Shown piece after piece: positions 8,484 through 17,049 of a stretch of DNA of 64,000 bases; within the stretch, counting starts at the first letter, position 1; each line of letters opens with the position of its first letter. The notes under the pieces were generated by a model. It did no database searches. It saw nothing but the letters and a program-made list of their open reading frames with translations, and was not told the origin of the DNA. Where the stretch lies: NCBI RefSeq assembly GCF_004342605.1, contig NZ_SLZL01000004.1, forward strand, positions 124,001 through 188,000, in the 5' to 3' direction. A program made the position numbers and the translations under genes. The DNA comes from Caulobacter sp. BK020 (GTDB lineage Bacteria; Pseudomonadota; Alphaproteobacteria; Caulobacterales; Caulobacteraceae).

Positions 8484-9167
8484 GTGCTCGAAGTCCTTGA
8501 CCTGACCAAGACCTACGGCCCGCCCGACCAGGCCACGCCCGTGCTGCGCGGCGTCAGCTTCAAGGTCGAGGCGGGGTCGTTCTGCGCGATCGTCGGCCCG
8601 TCCGGCTCGGGCAAGAGCACCCTGATGAACATCATCGGCCTGCTGGACCGGCCCACCAGCGGCGTGCTGCGCCTGGACGGCCTGGACGTGGCGTTCGGCG
8701 ATCGTGGACAGGAGGCCCGGTTTCGTGGCGCGACGATCGGCTTCGTCTTCCAGTCGTTCAACCTGCTGTCGCGCCTTAGCGCCTGGGAGAATGTCGCCCT
8801 GCCCCTGGTCTATGCCGGCGTCCCCGCCCGGGATCGCGAACAGAGCGCCCTGGCCATGCTGGAACGCGTGGGGCTGTCACATCGCGCCCACGCCCGCCCG
8901 GCCGAGCTGTCGGGCGGCCAGCGCCAGCGGGTGGCCCTGGCCCGGGCCCTGGTCCGCCAGCCCCGCCTGATCCTGGCCGACGAGCCGACCGGCAGCCTCG
9001 ACAGCGTCACCGCCGGCGAGGTCATGGCCCTGCTGCGCGATCTAAACCAGCGCCTGGGCGTAACCGTGCTGATGGTGACCCACGACAAGGACCTTGCCGC
9101 CCGTTGCGAGCGGCGGATCGAGGTGCTGGACGGCCGGGTCGTGGCCGAGGCGGGCGTGACGGCATGA
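8484..9167 (+). CDS. ABC transporter ATP-binding subunit (MacB/LolD type)
   Basis: This 227-residue ATPase shows Walker [10 protein letters not shown], a Q-loop in F-V-F-Q-S-F-N-L-L, signature L-S-G-G-Q-R-Q-R, Walker [10 protein letters not shown] and a switch His in V-T-H-D-K. The Q-S-F-N-L-L and N-I-I-G-L-L-D-R-P phrases are characteristic of the LolD/MacB group. The GTG at 8484 gives the normal start ([11 protein letters not shown]); the upstream ATG at 8415 falls inside the operator-like repeat. Its stop overlaps the permease start (ATGA), so the two are coupled. It powers substrate transfer to the periplasmic adaptor/TolC partner. Confidence 0.92.
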   Translation: MLEVLDLTKTYGPPDQATPVLRGVSFKVEAGSFCAIVGPSGSGKSTLMNIIGLLDRPTSGVLRLDGLDVAFGDRGQEARFRGATIGFVFQSFNLLSRLSAWENVALPLVYAGVPARDREQSALAMLERVGLSHRAHARPAELSGGQRQRVALARALVRQPRLILADEPTGSLDSVTAGEVMALLRDLNQRLGVTVLMVTHDKDLAARCERRIEVLDGRVVAEAGVTA

Positions 9168-10375
9168 CGATCCCGACATCGCCCTCGCCGCGCGCGGCGC
9201 TTTTGACCTGGACACAGTCGGGCGCCGAGGCGCTGGCCAACCTCCTGGCCCAGCGGCAACGCTCGGCCCTGGCCCTGCTGGGCATCCTGATCGGCGCCGC
9301 CTCGATCGTCGCCATGCTGACCATCGGGCACATGGCGCAGCGCGAGACGCTGAAGTTGTTCGCCCACATGGGCGTGGACATGCTGCAGATCCACGCCAAT
9401 CCGGTGGGCCCCCTCCCCGCGACGATGGACCGGGCGGCGATCGAGGCCCTGCCTCGCACCGATCCGGATGTCGAGGCCGCCGCGCCCCTGACGATCGACC
9501 GGGCCAAGGTGGCGGTCGGTCCGGCCAGCCAGGACGCCGGAATCATCGCGGTCGCCCCCAACCTGCCCAACCTCGTCCGGCTGTCCCTGGCCAGCGGACG
9601 GCTGTTCGCCTCGGTCGACGAAGGCGCGCTGGTCGCGGTGCTGGGCGCCGACACGGCGGCGGCCCTGTCCGCGCCCGGCGCCCCGGCGGGGCCGGGCTCG
9701 CAGATCCGCATCCGGGGCTATGTGTTCACGGTGATCGGCGTGCTCAGGCCCGTGGCGTTCACCGCCATGGACCCCGCCGACTACAACACCGCCGTGCTCG
9801 TCCCGCTCGGCGACTCGGCCCGGATCATGGCCACGCCGGAGCCAAGCACCGCCCTGCTGCGCCTGCGCCCCGGCGCGGACGCCACGGCGGTGGGCGAGCG
9901 CCTGGTCGTCCGGCTGGCCAACCCGACCTCTGCCCCTCAGGCCACAAGCGCCCAGGAACTGATCCAGAGCCTGAACGCCCAGAAGGCCATCCATAGCCGC
10001 CTGCTGACGGCGATCGGCGCGATCTCGCTGCTGGTCGGCGGCATCGGGGTGATGAACGTCATGATGATGGGCGTGATGGAGCGCCGGCGCGAGATTGGCC
10101 TGCGGGCGGCGCTGGGTGCGACGCCGCGCGACATCCAGGCGATGTTCCTGATCGAGGCCGGGATCCTGGCCTTGATGGGCGGTCTCGCCGGCCTGGCGTT
10201 CGGCCTGCTGGCCGCCTTCGTGGCCGCCCGGGCTTCGGGCTGGACCTTCAGCCTGTCGGCCTACGTCCTGCCGCTGGGACCCGGCCTGGCCGCGGTGGTG
10301 GGGATGGTCTTCGGCTTCTATCCGGCCCTCAGGGCCTCCCGGCTGGACCCGATCGTGGCGCTGCGCGACGAATGA
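9164..10375 (+). CDS. ABC transporter permease (MacB/FtsX-like)
   Basis: This 403-residue permease has the MacB layout. One N-terminal membrane helix (A-L-A-L-L-G-I-L-I-G-A-A-S) precedes a large periplasmic MacB-PCD domain (about 55-240). An FtsX domain with three helices follows and carries G-V-M-N-V-M-M-M-G-V-M-E-R-R-E-like and G-L-R-A-A-L-G-A-T motifs. In E. coli MacB the ATPase is fused to this part; here it is a separate upstream gene with ATGA overlap. It works with the adaptor at 10443 and the channel at 6864. Confidence 0.9.
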   Translation: MTIPTSPSPRAALLTWTQSGAEALANLLAQRQRSALALLGILIGAASIVAMLTIGHMAQRETLKLFAHMGVDMLQIHANPVGPLPATMDRAAIEALPRTDPDVEAAAPLTIDRAKVAVGPASQDAGIIAVAPNLPNLVRLSLASGRLFASVDEGALVAVLGADTAAALSAPGAPAGPGSQIRIRGYVFTVIGVLRPVAFTAMDPADYNTAVLVPLGDSARIMATPEPSTALLRLRPGADATAVGERLVVRLANPTSAPQATSAQELIQSLNAQKAIHSRLLTAIGAISLLVGGIGVMNVMMMGVMERRREIGLRAALGATPRDIQAMFLIEAGILALMGGLAGLAFGLLAAFVAARASGWTFSLSAYVLPLGPGLAAVVGMVFGFYPALRASRLDPIVALRDE

Positions 10376-10395
10376 CCGCCCGGATCGGCAGCTAC

Positions 10396-10410
10396 TGACA
10401 TTGTTGTAGA
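10396..10410. promoter_or_regulatory. Possible operator/promoter element before the adaptor gene
   Basis: TGACATTGTTGTAGA lies in the 67-bp gap before the adaptor gene and closely matches TTGACATTGATGTAA at the start of the TetR gene at 17664. It may be a second site for that repressor, giving the adaptor its own regulated promoter. The evidence is only sequence similarity. Confidence 0.3.
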
Positions 10411-10442
10411 CGGCGGCGCAACCTCGATCCTAAGGTTGAGCC

Positions 10443-11747
10443 ATGACGGCGCGCGGACAGGCTCTGGCGATCTGGCGTTCTCGCAAGTGGACGGTCGTGG
10501 CGGCCGTGTCCGGAGTCGCGATCCTGGGGCTGTGCCTGGCCCTGGCGCCGCGCCGGGACACCAGTCCCGATCCGGCCGCACTTCAGACCCAGACGCTTTC
10601 GCCCCGACCGTTCGCCGCCACGCTGAGCCTGGTCGGCTCGGTGGTCCCTGGCGACAGCCTCGACATCGTCGCCCCGTTCGACGGCGTGGTGCGACGGCTC
10701 GGCTTCGAATACGGGACCAGCGTCGCGGCCGGCCAGGTGCTGGTCGAGCTGGATCCCGCCGAGATCGGCCAGCGCCGCAACGAGGCCGAGGCGGCCTATC
10801 TGAAGGCGTCGAAGACCGCCGAGACCCTGGCCGACTGGTCCGGCGGGACCGAGGTCTCGCGTGCGCGGCGGACGGTCGCCGCCGCCGCCCTCGACCTTGC
10901 GGATCTCGACCGCAAGCTGGCCGAGACCAGGGGGCTGCTCGACCGGGGGCTGGTGGCGCGGGGCGAGTATGACGGCCTGGTGCAGCAGAAGCGGAACCAG
11001 GAGATGGTGCTGGCGGGCGCTCGCCAGGACCTGGCCGCGGTGCTCGCCCAGGGCGCGGGCTCAAGCCGTCGGGTAGCCGCCCTGGATCTCGCCAACGCCC
11101 GCGCCCAACTGACCCGACTGGACGGCCAGGCCGCTGGGGCGATCGTTCGCGCGCCTGAGGCGGGCGTCATCGTGCGGCCGGTCGGCAAGGGCGAGGACGC
11201 CGAGCCGCTTCACGCCGGTCAGGCGGTGACGCGAGGCCAGCTGATCGGCTCGATCGCGCGCGCGGGGGGTCTGGCGGTGACTTTCCAGCTCAGCGAGACC
11301 GACGCCAACCGCGTGCAGCCGGGCATGGCCGTGACGGTCACGGGACCGGGCTTCGGCGGCCTGACGGTCGCCGGCCATGTGACCTCGGTCGCCGGCCAGG
11401 CCGCGGCGCCGGCCGTGGCCGGGGGGCCGCTGGCCAGTTTCCCGGCCGTGGCGCGCCTGGACGCCCTGACGACCGATCAGGCCAGGGCCATCCGGATCGG
11501 CATGACGGCCAACGTCACGGTGGACCTCTATCGCAACCCGGCCGCCCTGGTGGCGCCGCCGGCCGCGATCCAGGGCGCGGCGCCCTCCGCCTGGATCAAG
11601 GTCCAGGATCCGCGCGGCGGCCCGCCGCGCACTGTTCCCGTCAAGCTGGGCCGGATCGCACCGGACGGCGTTGAGATCGTCTCGGGAGTAAAGGCTGGCG
11701 ACGTGCTCGTCTGGTCGGCGCCAGCCCCGCCCGCCCCTTCGTCTTGA
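10443..11747 (+). CDS. Periplasmic adaptor subunit (MacA/HlyD family)
   Basis: This 434-residue membrane-fusion protein has one N-terminal membrane anchor (about 17-36). A split biotinyl-lipoyl domain follows (first half D-I-V-A-P-F-D-G-V-V; second half I-V-R-A-P-E-A-G-V-I). Between the halves is a long alpha-hairpin rich in Ala, Arg and Leu, followed by beta-barrel and membrane-proximal domains. It links the inner-membrane permease (9164-10375) to the TolC-type channel. The ATG at 10443 is preceded by only a weak site (AAGGTTGAG). It is the last gene of the efflux cluster. Confidence 0.9.
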   Translation: MTARGQALAIWRSRKWTVVAAVSGVAILGLCLALAPRRDTSPDPAALQTQTLSPRPFAATLSLVGSVVPGDSLDIVAPFDGVVRRLGFEYGTSVAAGQVLVELDPAEIGQRRNEAEAAYLKASKTAETLADWSGGTEVSRARRTVAAAALDLADLDRKLAETRGLLDRGLVARGEYDGLVQQKRNQEMVLAGARQDLAAVLAQGAGSSRRVAALDLANARAQLTRLDGQAAGAIVRAPEAGVIVRPVGKGEDAEPLHAGQAVTRGQLIGSIARAGGLAVTFQLSETDANRVQPGMAVTVTGPGFGGLTVAGHVTSVAGQAAAPAVAGGPLASFPAVARLDALTTDQARAIRIGMTANVTVDLYRNPAALVAPPAAIQGAAPSAWIKVQDPRGGPPRTVPVKLGRIAPDGVEIVSGVKAGDVLVWSAPAPPAPSS

Positions 11748-11775
11748 ACCGCCCGGATCGTGCAGCCGCTCCCCG

Positions 11776-11809
11776 CAAAGAAACGCCCTGACGACTGAGT
11801 CGTCAGGGC
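11776..11809 (-). terminator. Intrinsic terminator of the PraB-like gene
   Basis: A perfect 11-bp stem (11785-11795 with 11799-11809, loop TGA) is followed on the minus strand by a T-rich run (GTTTCTTT). It lies 57 bp after the stop of the minus-strand gene at 11867. The stem could also stop transcripts from the adaptor gene on the plus strand, where no T-run follows. Confidence 0.75.
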
Positions 11810-11866
11810 AGGACCGGTCGGGCGCCGCTGGGGTAGGGGAAGGCGGCGTCTCCGGAACAGTGTTGA

Positions 11867-12340
11867 TCAGGGGACGATGGTCAGGGCCGGGCTGGTCTGG
11901 ACCGAGCCGTTGATGGCGCAGTCCGGGCTCAGGGTCTGGTTGTCGAAAGTGATCAGGCCCCCGGCGCTGACCGAGACGTTCACGGTGCTTGGGCCGCAGG
12001 TGCCGAACAGCGAGGCCGTCACGGCGACCCCGGTGATGGTGGCCGTGCCGGCGCCGGCGCCGGTCGCCGAGGTGGCGGTGGCGTTCCAGGTGCCGGTCTT
12101 GTGGATCAGGCCGCAGAGGCCGCCGCCGCCGCTGAAGGTGGCGGTGTCGATCACGCCGAGGCCGCCCGTGGTGTGTCCCGTGAAGTTGGCGGTGCAGGGG
12201 ATGGTCAGCGAGCCCTTCTTCAGGCTGGTGGTGCCCGTGCCGGTGAAGGTGCCGTTGGCCGGGCTGAACGAGGCGGCCGAAGCCGAGGCGGCGAACGCGG
12301 CCGTGGCCAGCAGAGCGACGGCGGAAGCGAAGATTTTCAT
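11867..12340 (-). CDS. Small secreted protein, PraB-like (alkane-oxidation activator family)
   Basis: This 157-residue protein has a clear signal peptide (MKIFASAVALLATAAFAASA, cleavage near A-S-A-A). The mature part is rich in Thr, Gly and Ser with four Cys residues, suggesting a beta-rich, disulphide-bonded extracellular or periplasmic domain. The pattern F-T-G-T-G-T-T-S-L-K-K-G, L-T-I-P-C-T-A-N-F-T-G and a final S-P-A-L-T-I resembles PraA/PraB proteins of pseudomonads, first noted as helping growth on hexadecane. Membership is judged from memory of the family. It has its own terminator, so it is probably monocistronic. Confidence 0.55.
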   Translation of the reverse strand: MKIFASAVALLATAAFAASASAASFSPANGTFTGTGTTSLKKGSLTIPCTANFTGHTTGGLGVIDTATFSGGGGLCGLIHKTGTWNATATSATGAGAGTATITGVAVTASLFGTCGPSTVNVSVSAGGLITFDNQTLSPDCAINGSVQTSPALTIVP

Positions 12341-12592
12341 GGCGTTTCCCTAGTATTTATGAGGCGCTACGGCGCCGTTCGGGCGATTGCCTCACCCGAT
12401 GTAATAGACGCTTCAGGTTAGCTTTAGGGGGGTGTGTATCGCAAAAATAATCATCGAAGATATAGGCGGTCTATTCTTATAGATATAACCACGATGCAGG
12501 CACATAAAGGCGTCCACAAAGCTTCGAAAGCCTTGCGGTTTCAACTCCTCGACATCGCCTGCAAGATCGTCTCACCGCGAGCAGCGGCAGGA

Positions 12593-13132
12593 TCAGGCGC
12601 CTTTCAAGGCCTGGTCGAGATGGGCGTGGGCGCGTCGCAGGAGCTCCTTGACCGAGTCCTTCGAGATTCCCATCCGTTCGGCGATCGCGCCGTAGCTGAG
12701 GTCCTCCATGCGGTTGAGGCGAAAGGCCATGCGGGTGCGGGGCGGCAGGCGCTCGATGACGGCCATGGCGCGGGCGTAATCCTGCCGCGCGCCGACGATG
12801 CGCTCGGGCGACAGGTCTTCGGCGGCTTCCGACCATTCGGCGAACGAACGCCGCAGCTCGGCCGCGCGCACGCCCAGCCGCCTGGCCCGGCTGACCAGGA
12901 CATTGTGGGCCACCGTGAACAGGTAGCGCTCGACCTCGACGATCGGCTCGTCGAGCTGTGCCGCCTGGACGCGCAGGAACACGTCCTGGACCAGATCCTC
13001 GGCGTCGGCGCGCGGGGCCCGGCGCGCGAAGTAGCGACGCAGCCGGGGCCCATGGGCGGCCATCCAGGCGCCCAGGTCGGGGCGGATCGGCGCGGAGCCC
13101 GCGGCGGACGCGGGCACGCGGGGTGATGCCAT
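12593..13132 (-). CDS. ECF (sigma-70 family) RNA polymerase sigma factor
   Basis: This 179-residue protein has region 2 (D-A-E-D-L-V-Q-D-V-F-L-R-V, then Y-L-F-T-V-A-H-N-V-L) and region 4 (L-P-P-R-T-R-M-A-F-R-L-N-R, then L-S-Y-G-A-I-A-E-R-M-G-I-S). Together these are the minimal ECF sigma. It lies 65 bp downstream of a TonB-dependent receptor gene on the same strand, as in FecI-type uptake loci. However, no FecR-like anti-sigma gene is present on either side, and the receptor shows no obvious N-terminal signalling extension. Its control is therefore unclear. Confidence 0.88.
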   Translation of the reverse strand: MASPRVPASAAGSAPIRPDLGAWMAAHGPRLRRYFARRAPRADAEDLVQDVFLRVQAAQLDEPIVEVERYLFTVAHNVLVSRARRLGVRAAELRRSFAEWSEAAEDLSPERIVGARQDYARAMAVIERLPPRTRMAFRLNRMEDLSYGAIAERMGISKDSVKELLRRAHAHLDQALKGA

Positions 13133-13197
13133 CGTACGAACTCCGGCACGACAGCGGCGCCCGCCCCGTGGTCGGGACAGGCGCCGCGGGGTTTGGA

Positions 13198-16161
13198 TCA
13201 GAAGCGCTTGCGGACGCTGGCGCCGATCATGCGCGGATCCAGGGTGAAGACGTTGGTGGTCAGGGCGGTGTCGTCGCTGTTGATGAAGGCCCCGGTGATG
13301 GGCGTGTCATCCAGCAGGTTCTTGGCGTAGAGCTCGAACTCCAGGCCGTCGTCCGGCTTGGCCAGGGTCAGGCGCAGGTTGACGTTGTACCAGCCGTGCA
13401 GCTTGTCGATCGCGTCCTCGTAGACGCGGGCCCAGGACTGCGACTGGTGATAGACGTCGCCGTGCACGCCGCCGACCCAGCCGCCCGGCAGCGGCAGGGC
13501 GTAGTCGACGCCGATCGACTGGGTCCATTTGGGCTGGTTGGGCAGGCTGTGGCCCGACACGTCGGCATAGAAGCCGCGACCGCCGTTGGGCAGGTCAGCC
13601 TCGGTCGGCGCCGGGAACAGGAACAGGCCCAGGATCGAGCCGGGGCAGACGGCGCTGAGGCTGGCGTAGTCGGGCAGGCCGAAGGCGGCGTTGGTGGCCA
13701 GCAGGCTGGCGATATAGCTCTTGGACACCACGCAGTTGGACGGCAGGAAGGGACTGCCCTTCATCACCGTGAAGTCGGTGTTGCCCTGGGTGCGGTTCTC
13801 CACGTCGATCGACCGGGAGCCGTCGGCCAGCTTGCTGCCCTGGTAGCCGAGATTGACGGTCAAACGCAGGTCGCGGGTCGGTCGCCAGGCGGACTCCAGC
13901 TCCAGCCCCCAGATCCTGGCGTCGAAGTTTTCGTTGATCGCGGTGCGGTCCTGGATCTGCGAGACTTGGTAGCCCTTGTAGTCGTAGTAGAAGGCCGCCG
14001 CATTCAATGTCAGGGCGCCGCCCGCCAGGGTGTTCTTCGTACCCAGCTCGAAGGCGTTGACGTATTCGGGCTTGAATGTGTCGGGATACGAGGTCAGCTG
14101 CACCAGCGGCGGCAGGCCCGGCAGGAACGGCTCGTCGCTGTAGCCGATGGCCGGCGGGTTGGCGCCGCCGCCCTTGTAGCCGCGGTTGTAGAAGGCATAG
14201 ACCAGGGTCTGGTCGGTGAACGACAGCGTCGGCGACCAGTCCAGGCCCAGGCGCCCGGTCACCACGCCCCACTTCTGCTTGATGTCGTCGCCGACCGGAT
14301 AGCCGCCATCCACCGTGCCGCCGTTCGAGGACGACAGCAGCACCTGGGTCGGCACCGGGGTGAAGGTCTTGCGGTCGCGGGTATAGCGCAGGCCGGCGGT
14401 CAGCTTCAGGTCGGGCGTGAACGCGTAATAGAGCTCGCCAAACACCGCGGCCGACTTGACCCTGTAGATGTTCTTGCTGCGGAAGTAGTTGTGACCCAGG
14501 CCGTCGACCTGATCCAGCGGATGGGGATCGATATAGATGCAGCCGGTCGTCCCGTTCGGCGTGATCGTCGGCGTCGAGCCGTCGAAGCTAGTGCCGCACT
14601 TGGTCGGGTCGAGGCTGTTGTTGCCGTAACCGCTGCTCTGGGCGATGGCCGAGACGATGTTGAAAAAGACGTAGTAGTCCTCGGTCGTGCGGTAGTCGGT
14701 GTAGTTGCCGCCCAGGCTGAAGTTGACCGGACCGTCGAAGGCCGACGACAGGCGAAGCTCCTGGGAGACCTGGCGGCTCTTGGCGCGCACCTGATCCAGG
14801 CCGGCGATCGTGCTGGAACAGCCCAGCTGCGGATCGCAATAGACGCCGCCCGGCGTCAGGTTCGGGGCCGGGGCGCCGGGCACCACCGCGTTGATCAGGC
14901 CCGTCGAGTCGTTGAACACTCCGGGCATGGTGTTGAAGCGGTTGTAGTCCTCGCTCGAGAAGTAGTGGTCGCGGTTGTAGGCCGTCTGCGAGGTCAGGGT
15001 CAGGTTCGGGGCGACGTCGATGTCGACGTTCAGTTCCAGCACGTCGGCCTTGGCGCGGTACTTCGGATCGAAGATCGACGAGATGCGGCGCAGGTCCCTC
15101 GACTGCATCATGCCGCCATAGGGGTCGGCCACCTTCATCAGGTTGACCGGCCCAGACACGCCGTCGGGATTGAGGCCCAGCACGGCGGTGTTGGTGACCG
15201 AGGCCAGGACGAACGGAATCGACAGGCCGTTGGGCGTGCCATAGGCCGCATCGTCATAGAGCGAGGCGTTCAGGCAGCCCTGGCTGAAAAAGGCGCTGGC
15301 CTGCGGGCTGAGGGTGAAGCCGCCCATGGTCTGGGGGCCCGGATCGCGGGTGCACAGCTGCTTGGTGCTGCGGGCCCGGCTGTCGTTCTCGCTAAAGTGC
15401 TCCCAGATCAGGGCGCCGCGCAGCGCCTCCACCGGCTTGAAGCCCAGGGTGACGCGCGTGGAATAGAGGTCGCGGCCGTCGATCTTGTTGCCCGTGACGT
15501 CGTTCTCGGCGAAGCCGTCGCGGGTGGTCGAGGCGCCGGCCAGGCGTAGGTCCAGCTTGTCGCCCGCCAGCGGGATGTTGACGAAGCCGCTGAGCCGGCG
15601 GCTGTCGTAGTCGCCGACCTCGCCCTTGATCTCGCCTTCGAAGACGTCGGTGGGACGGGCCGAGATGATGTTGACCGCGCCGGCGGTGGCGTTGCGCCCG
15701 TACAGCGTGCCCTGCGGACCGCGCAGAACCTCGACGCGCTCGACGTCGAAGAATTCTTGCTCGAAGAAGCGGTTACGGATGAAGGCCGTGCCGTTGAAAT
15801 TGATCGACACGCCGGGATCGGTCGAGACCGACACGGCCTGGGTGCCGATGCCGCGGATCGTCAGGTTGACGCCGCTGAAGTTGGTCTTGGTGAAGCTGAC
15901 GTTCGGGATCGCTTTCAGCAGGTCGGGCCCGCCCTCGATCTTGGCCGCGTCGAGGGTCTCCTGCGAGAAGGCGGAAATGGCGATCGGCACGTCCTGCGCC
16001 GCTTCTTCCTTGCGCTGGGCGGTAACGACCACCTCGTCGACCAGGTTGGACTTGGCCGCCGCCGCCTGGCCCTGGGCTTGAGCCAGTCCGGCCGACAGGG
16101 TGACGGCCACGGCGGAAACCCCCGCGATCCAACAGGCGCGCGCGCGGATGCGTTGAGACAT
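13198..16161 (-). CDS. TonB-dependent outer-membrane receptor
   Basis: This 987-residue receptor has a signal peptide (V-T-L-S-A-G-L-A-Q-A-Q). A TonB box-like segment (V-D-E-V-V-V-T-A-Q-R) is followed by a plug domain (I-R-G-I-G-T-Q, then V-E-V-L-R-G-P-Q-G-T-L-Y-G-R-N-A). A 22-strand-type barrel ends in aromatic V-R-K-R-F. This is the CirA/IacA-like group abundant in Caulobacter. The ATG at 16161 follows GGGAGGGG; the in-frame ATG at 16173 lies inside that site. The promoter contains TetR-type sites (16281-16307), and an ECF sigma gene follows. The ligand is not evident. Confidence 0.9.
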   Translation of the reverse strand: MSQRIRARACWIAGVSAVAVTLSAGLAQAQGQAAAAKSNLVDEVVVTAQRKEEAAQDVPIAISAFSQETLDAAKIEGGPDLLKAIPNVSFTKTNFSGVNLTIRGIGTQAVSVSTDPGVSINFNGTAFIRNRFFEQEFFDVERVEVLRGPQGTLYGRNATAGAVNIISARPTDVFEGEIKGEVGDYDSRRLSGFVNIPLAGDKLDLRLAGASTTRDGFAENDVTGNKIDGRDLYSTRVTLGFKPVEALRGALIWEHFSENDSRARSTKQLCTRDPGPQTMGGFTLSPQASAFFSQGCLNASLYDDAAYGTPNGLSIPFVLASVTNTAVLGLNPDGVSGPVNLMKVADPYGGMMQSRDLRRISSIFDPKYRAKADVLELNVDIDVAPNLTLTSQTAYNRDHYFSSEDYNRFNTMPGVFNDSTGLINAVVPGAPAPNLTPGGVYCDPQLGCSSTIAGLDQVRAKSRQVSQELRLSSAFDGPVNFSLGGNYTDYRTTEDYYVFFNIVSAIAQSSGYGNNSLDPTKCGTSFDGSTPTITPNGTTGCIYIDPHPLDQVDGLGHNYFRSKNIYRVKSAAVFGELYYAFTPDLKLTAGLRYTRDRKTFTPVPTQVLLSSSNGGTVDGGYPVGDDIKQKWGVVTGRLGLDWSPTLSFTDQTLVYAFYNRGYKGGGANPPAIGYSDEPFLPGLPPLVQLTSYPDTFKPEYVNAFELGTKNTLAGGALTLNAAAFYYDYKGYQVSQIQDRTAINENFDARIWGLELESAWRPTRDLRLTVNLGYQGSKLADGSRSIDVENRTQGNTDFTVMKGSPFLPSNCVVSKSYIASLLATNAAFGLPDYASLSAVCPGSILGLFLFPAPTEADLPNGGRGFYADVSGHSLPNQPKWTQSIGVDYALPLPGGWVGGVHGDVYHQSQSWARVYEDAIDKLHGWYNVNLRLTLAKPDDGLEFELYAKNLLDDTPITGAFINSDDTALTTNVFTLDPRMIGASVRKRF

Positions 16162-16280
16162 ATCCCCTCCCAAGGGTCCTCTCCCCGATCGGGGCGGACA
16201 TCAAAAAGCGTTTCCTCGCCGCACTTTTTTGTTGAAGTCGCCAGCGGCCGGGCGAGCTTCTCACCCTAAGGATGCGTCTA

Positions 16281-16307
16281 TTCACCTGGGTGTCAATACT
16301 TATTGAC
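16281..16307. promoter_or_regulatory. TetR-type operator region of the TonB-receptor gene
   Basis: Two overlapping motifs occur. TTCACCTGGGTGTCAAT (16281-16297) shares its ACCTGGG...GTCAAT core with 17004-17020 in the TetR promoter. GTCAATACTTATTGAC (16292-16307) has perfect 7-bp arms. On the minus strand the overlap forms a TTGACA -35 element. A repressor bound here would block the receptor promoter; the adjacent TetR genes are the likely source. Confidence 0.5.
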
Positions 16308-16318
16308 GGCGGTGTTGA

Positions 16319-16933
16319 TTATTCGATCAGGGCCGGGAGCAAATTGGCGGCCAGCCGCCGCACGGCGTCGCGGTCGCGCCCCAGCATCCTGCGCAGTGGC
16401 CCGCCGATCACCGCATCGCCGAACGCGCACAGGGTGATCAGCAGCAGAGCCGACGGGATGTGCCGGGGCGGGTCGTCGCCGGAGGTCAGGACCTTCTCGC
16501 TCAGGGCCGTCACCAGGTCGACGACGGCCTCGCGCACGGGCTCCAGATGCTCGTAGCGATTGGACAGGGCGATCCAGGCCGCCAGCTGGCCCGCTCCACC
16601 CTCGTCGAAGGCGGTGAACACGATATCCACAACGGTTCTCGGCGCCCGCTCGTCCGAGCGAACATGGGCCACGGCCGTCTCCAGCGCCGCGGCCAGGTCG
16701 CGGACCATGGCCCCCATCAGGGCCGACTGGAGCTCGGCGGCCGAGCCGAAATGGTGGATCAGGGTGCCGTGCGTGACGCCGATGTCCTGGGCCACCGCCT
16801 GCAGGGTCAGGCCGTTTGGGCCGTTGGCGATCAGCAGCTTGCGGGCGCTGATCAGGGCCTGGGCGCGGGCTTCGTCGGGAGAGCGCCGCCGCCTGACGGC
16901 CTGTTCGACCTTCGCCTTGCCCAGCCCCGCCAT
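16319..16933 (-). CDS. TetR-family transcriptional regulator (paralogue 1)
   Basis: This 204-residue protein has an N-terminal TetR HTH (L-T-L-Q-A-V-A-Q-D-I-G-V-T-H-G-T-L-I-H-H-F) followed by a helical ligand domain. It is clearly paralogous to the next gene upstream: both contain H-H-F-G-S-A-A-x-L-Q-S-A-L-M, G-G-A-G-x-L-A-A-W-I-A-L-S and A-F-G-D-A-V-I-G. It lies between the TonB receptor and the second TetR gene on the same strand. Its promoter carries TTGACCTGGGGTCAA (17005-17019), which partly recurs before the receptor, suggesting autoregulation plus receptor control. No strong ribosome binding site precedes the ATG. Confidence 0.88.
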   Translation of the reverse strand: MAGLGKAKVEQAVRRRRSPDEARAQALISARKLLIANGPNGLTLQAVAQDIGVTHGTLIHHFGSAAELQSALMGAMVRDLAAALETAVAHVRSDERAPRTVVDIVFTAFDEGGAGQLAAWIALSNRYEHLEPVREAVVDLVTALSEKVLTSGDDPPRHIPSALLLITLCAFGDAVIGGPLRRMLGRDRDAVRRLAANLLPALIE

Positions 16934-17003
16934 GACCGTCGCTATTTATATTGGAGTCAACGACAGCATGGGCGACATTCGCATAGGATGTAAACCCGTC
17001 GCG

Positions 17004-17020
17004 GTTGACCTGGGGTCAAT
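17004..17020. promoter_or_regulatory. Inverted repeat before TetR paralogue 1
   Basis: TTGACC-TGG-GGTCAA is a perfect palindrome with 6-bp arms in the 116-bp region upstream of the TetR gene ending at 16933. The minus-strand form ATTGACCCCAGGTCAAC resembles the receptor-promoter site and the efflux site at 8415. It is a likely autoregulatory TetR operator. Confidence 0.5.
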
Positions 17021-17049
17021 CGCTGTCGCGAAAAAGCTGGGCGCAAGGG

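Noticed and set aside
12958..15549. 863-codon plus-strand open frame opposite the TonB receptor
   Set aside because: It is the reverse-strand shadow of the receptor in high-G+C DNA, with Val/Gly/Arg/Asp-biased composition and no known domain.
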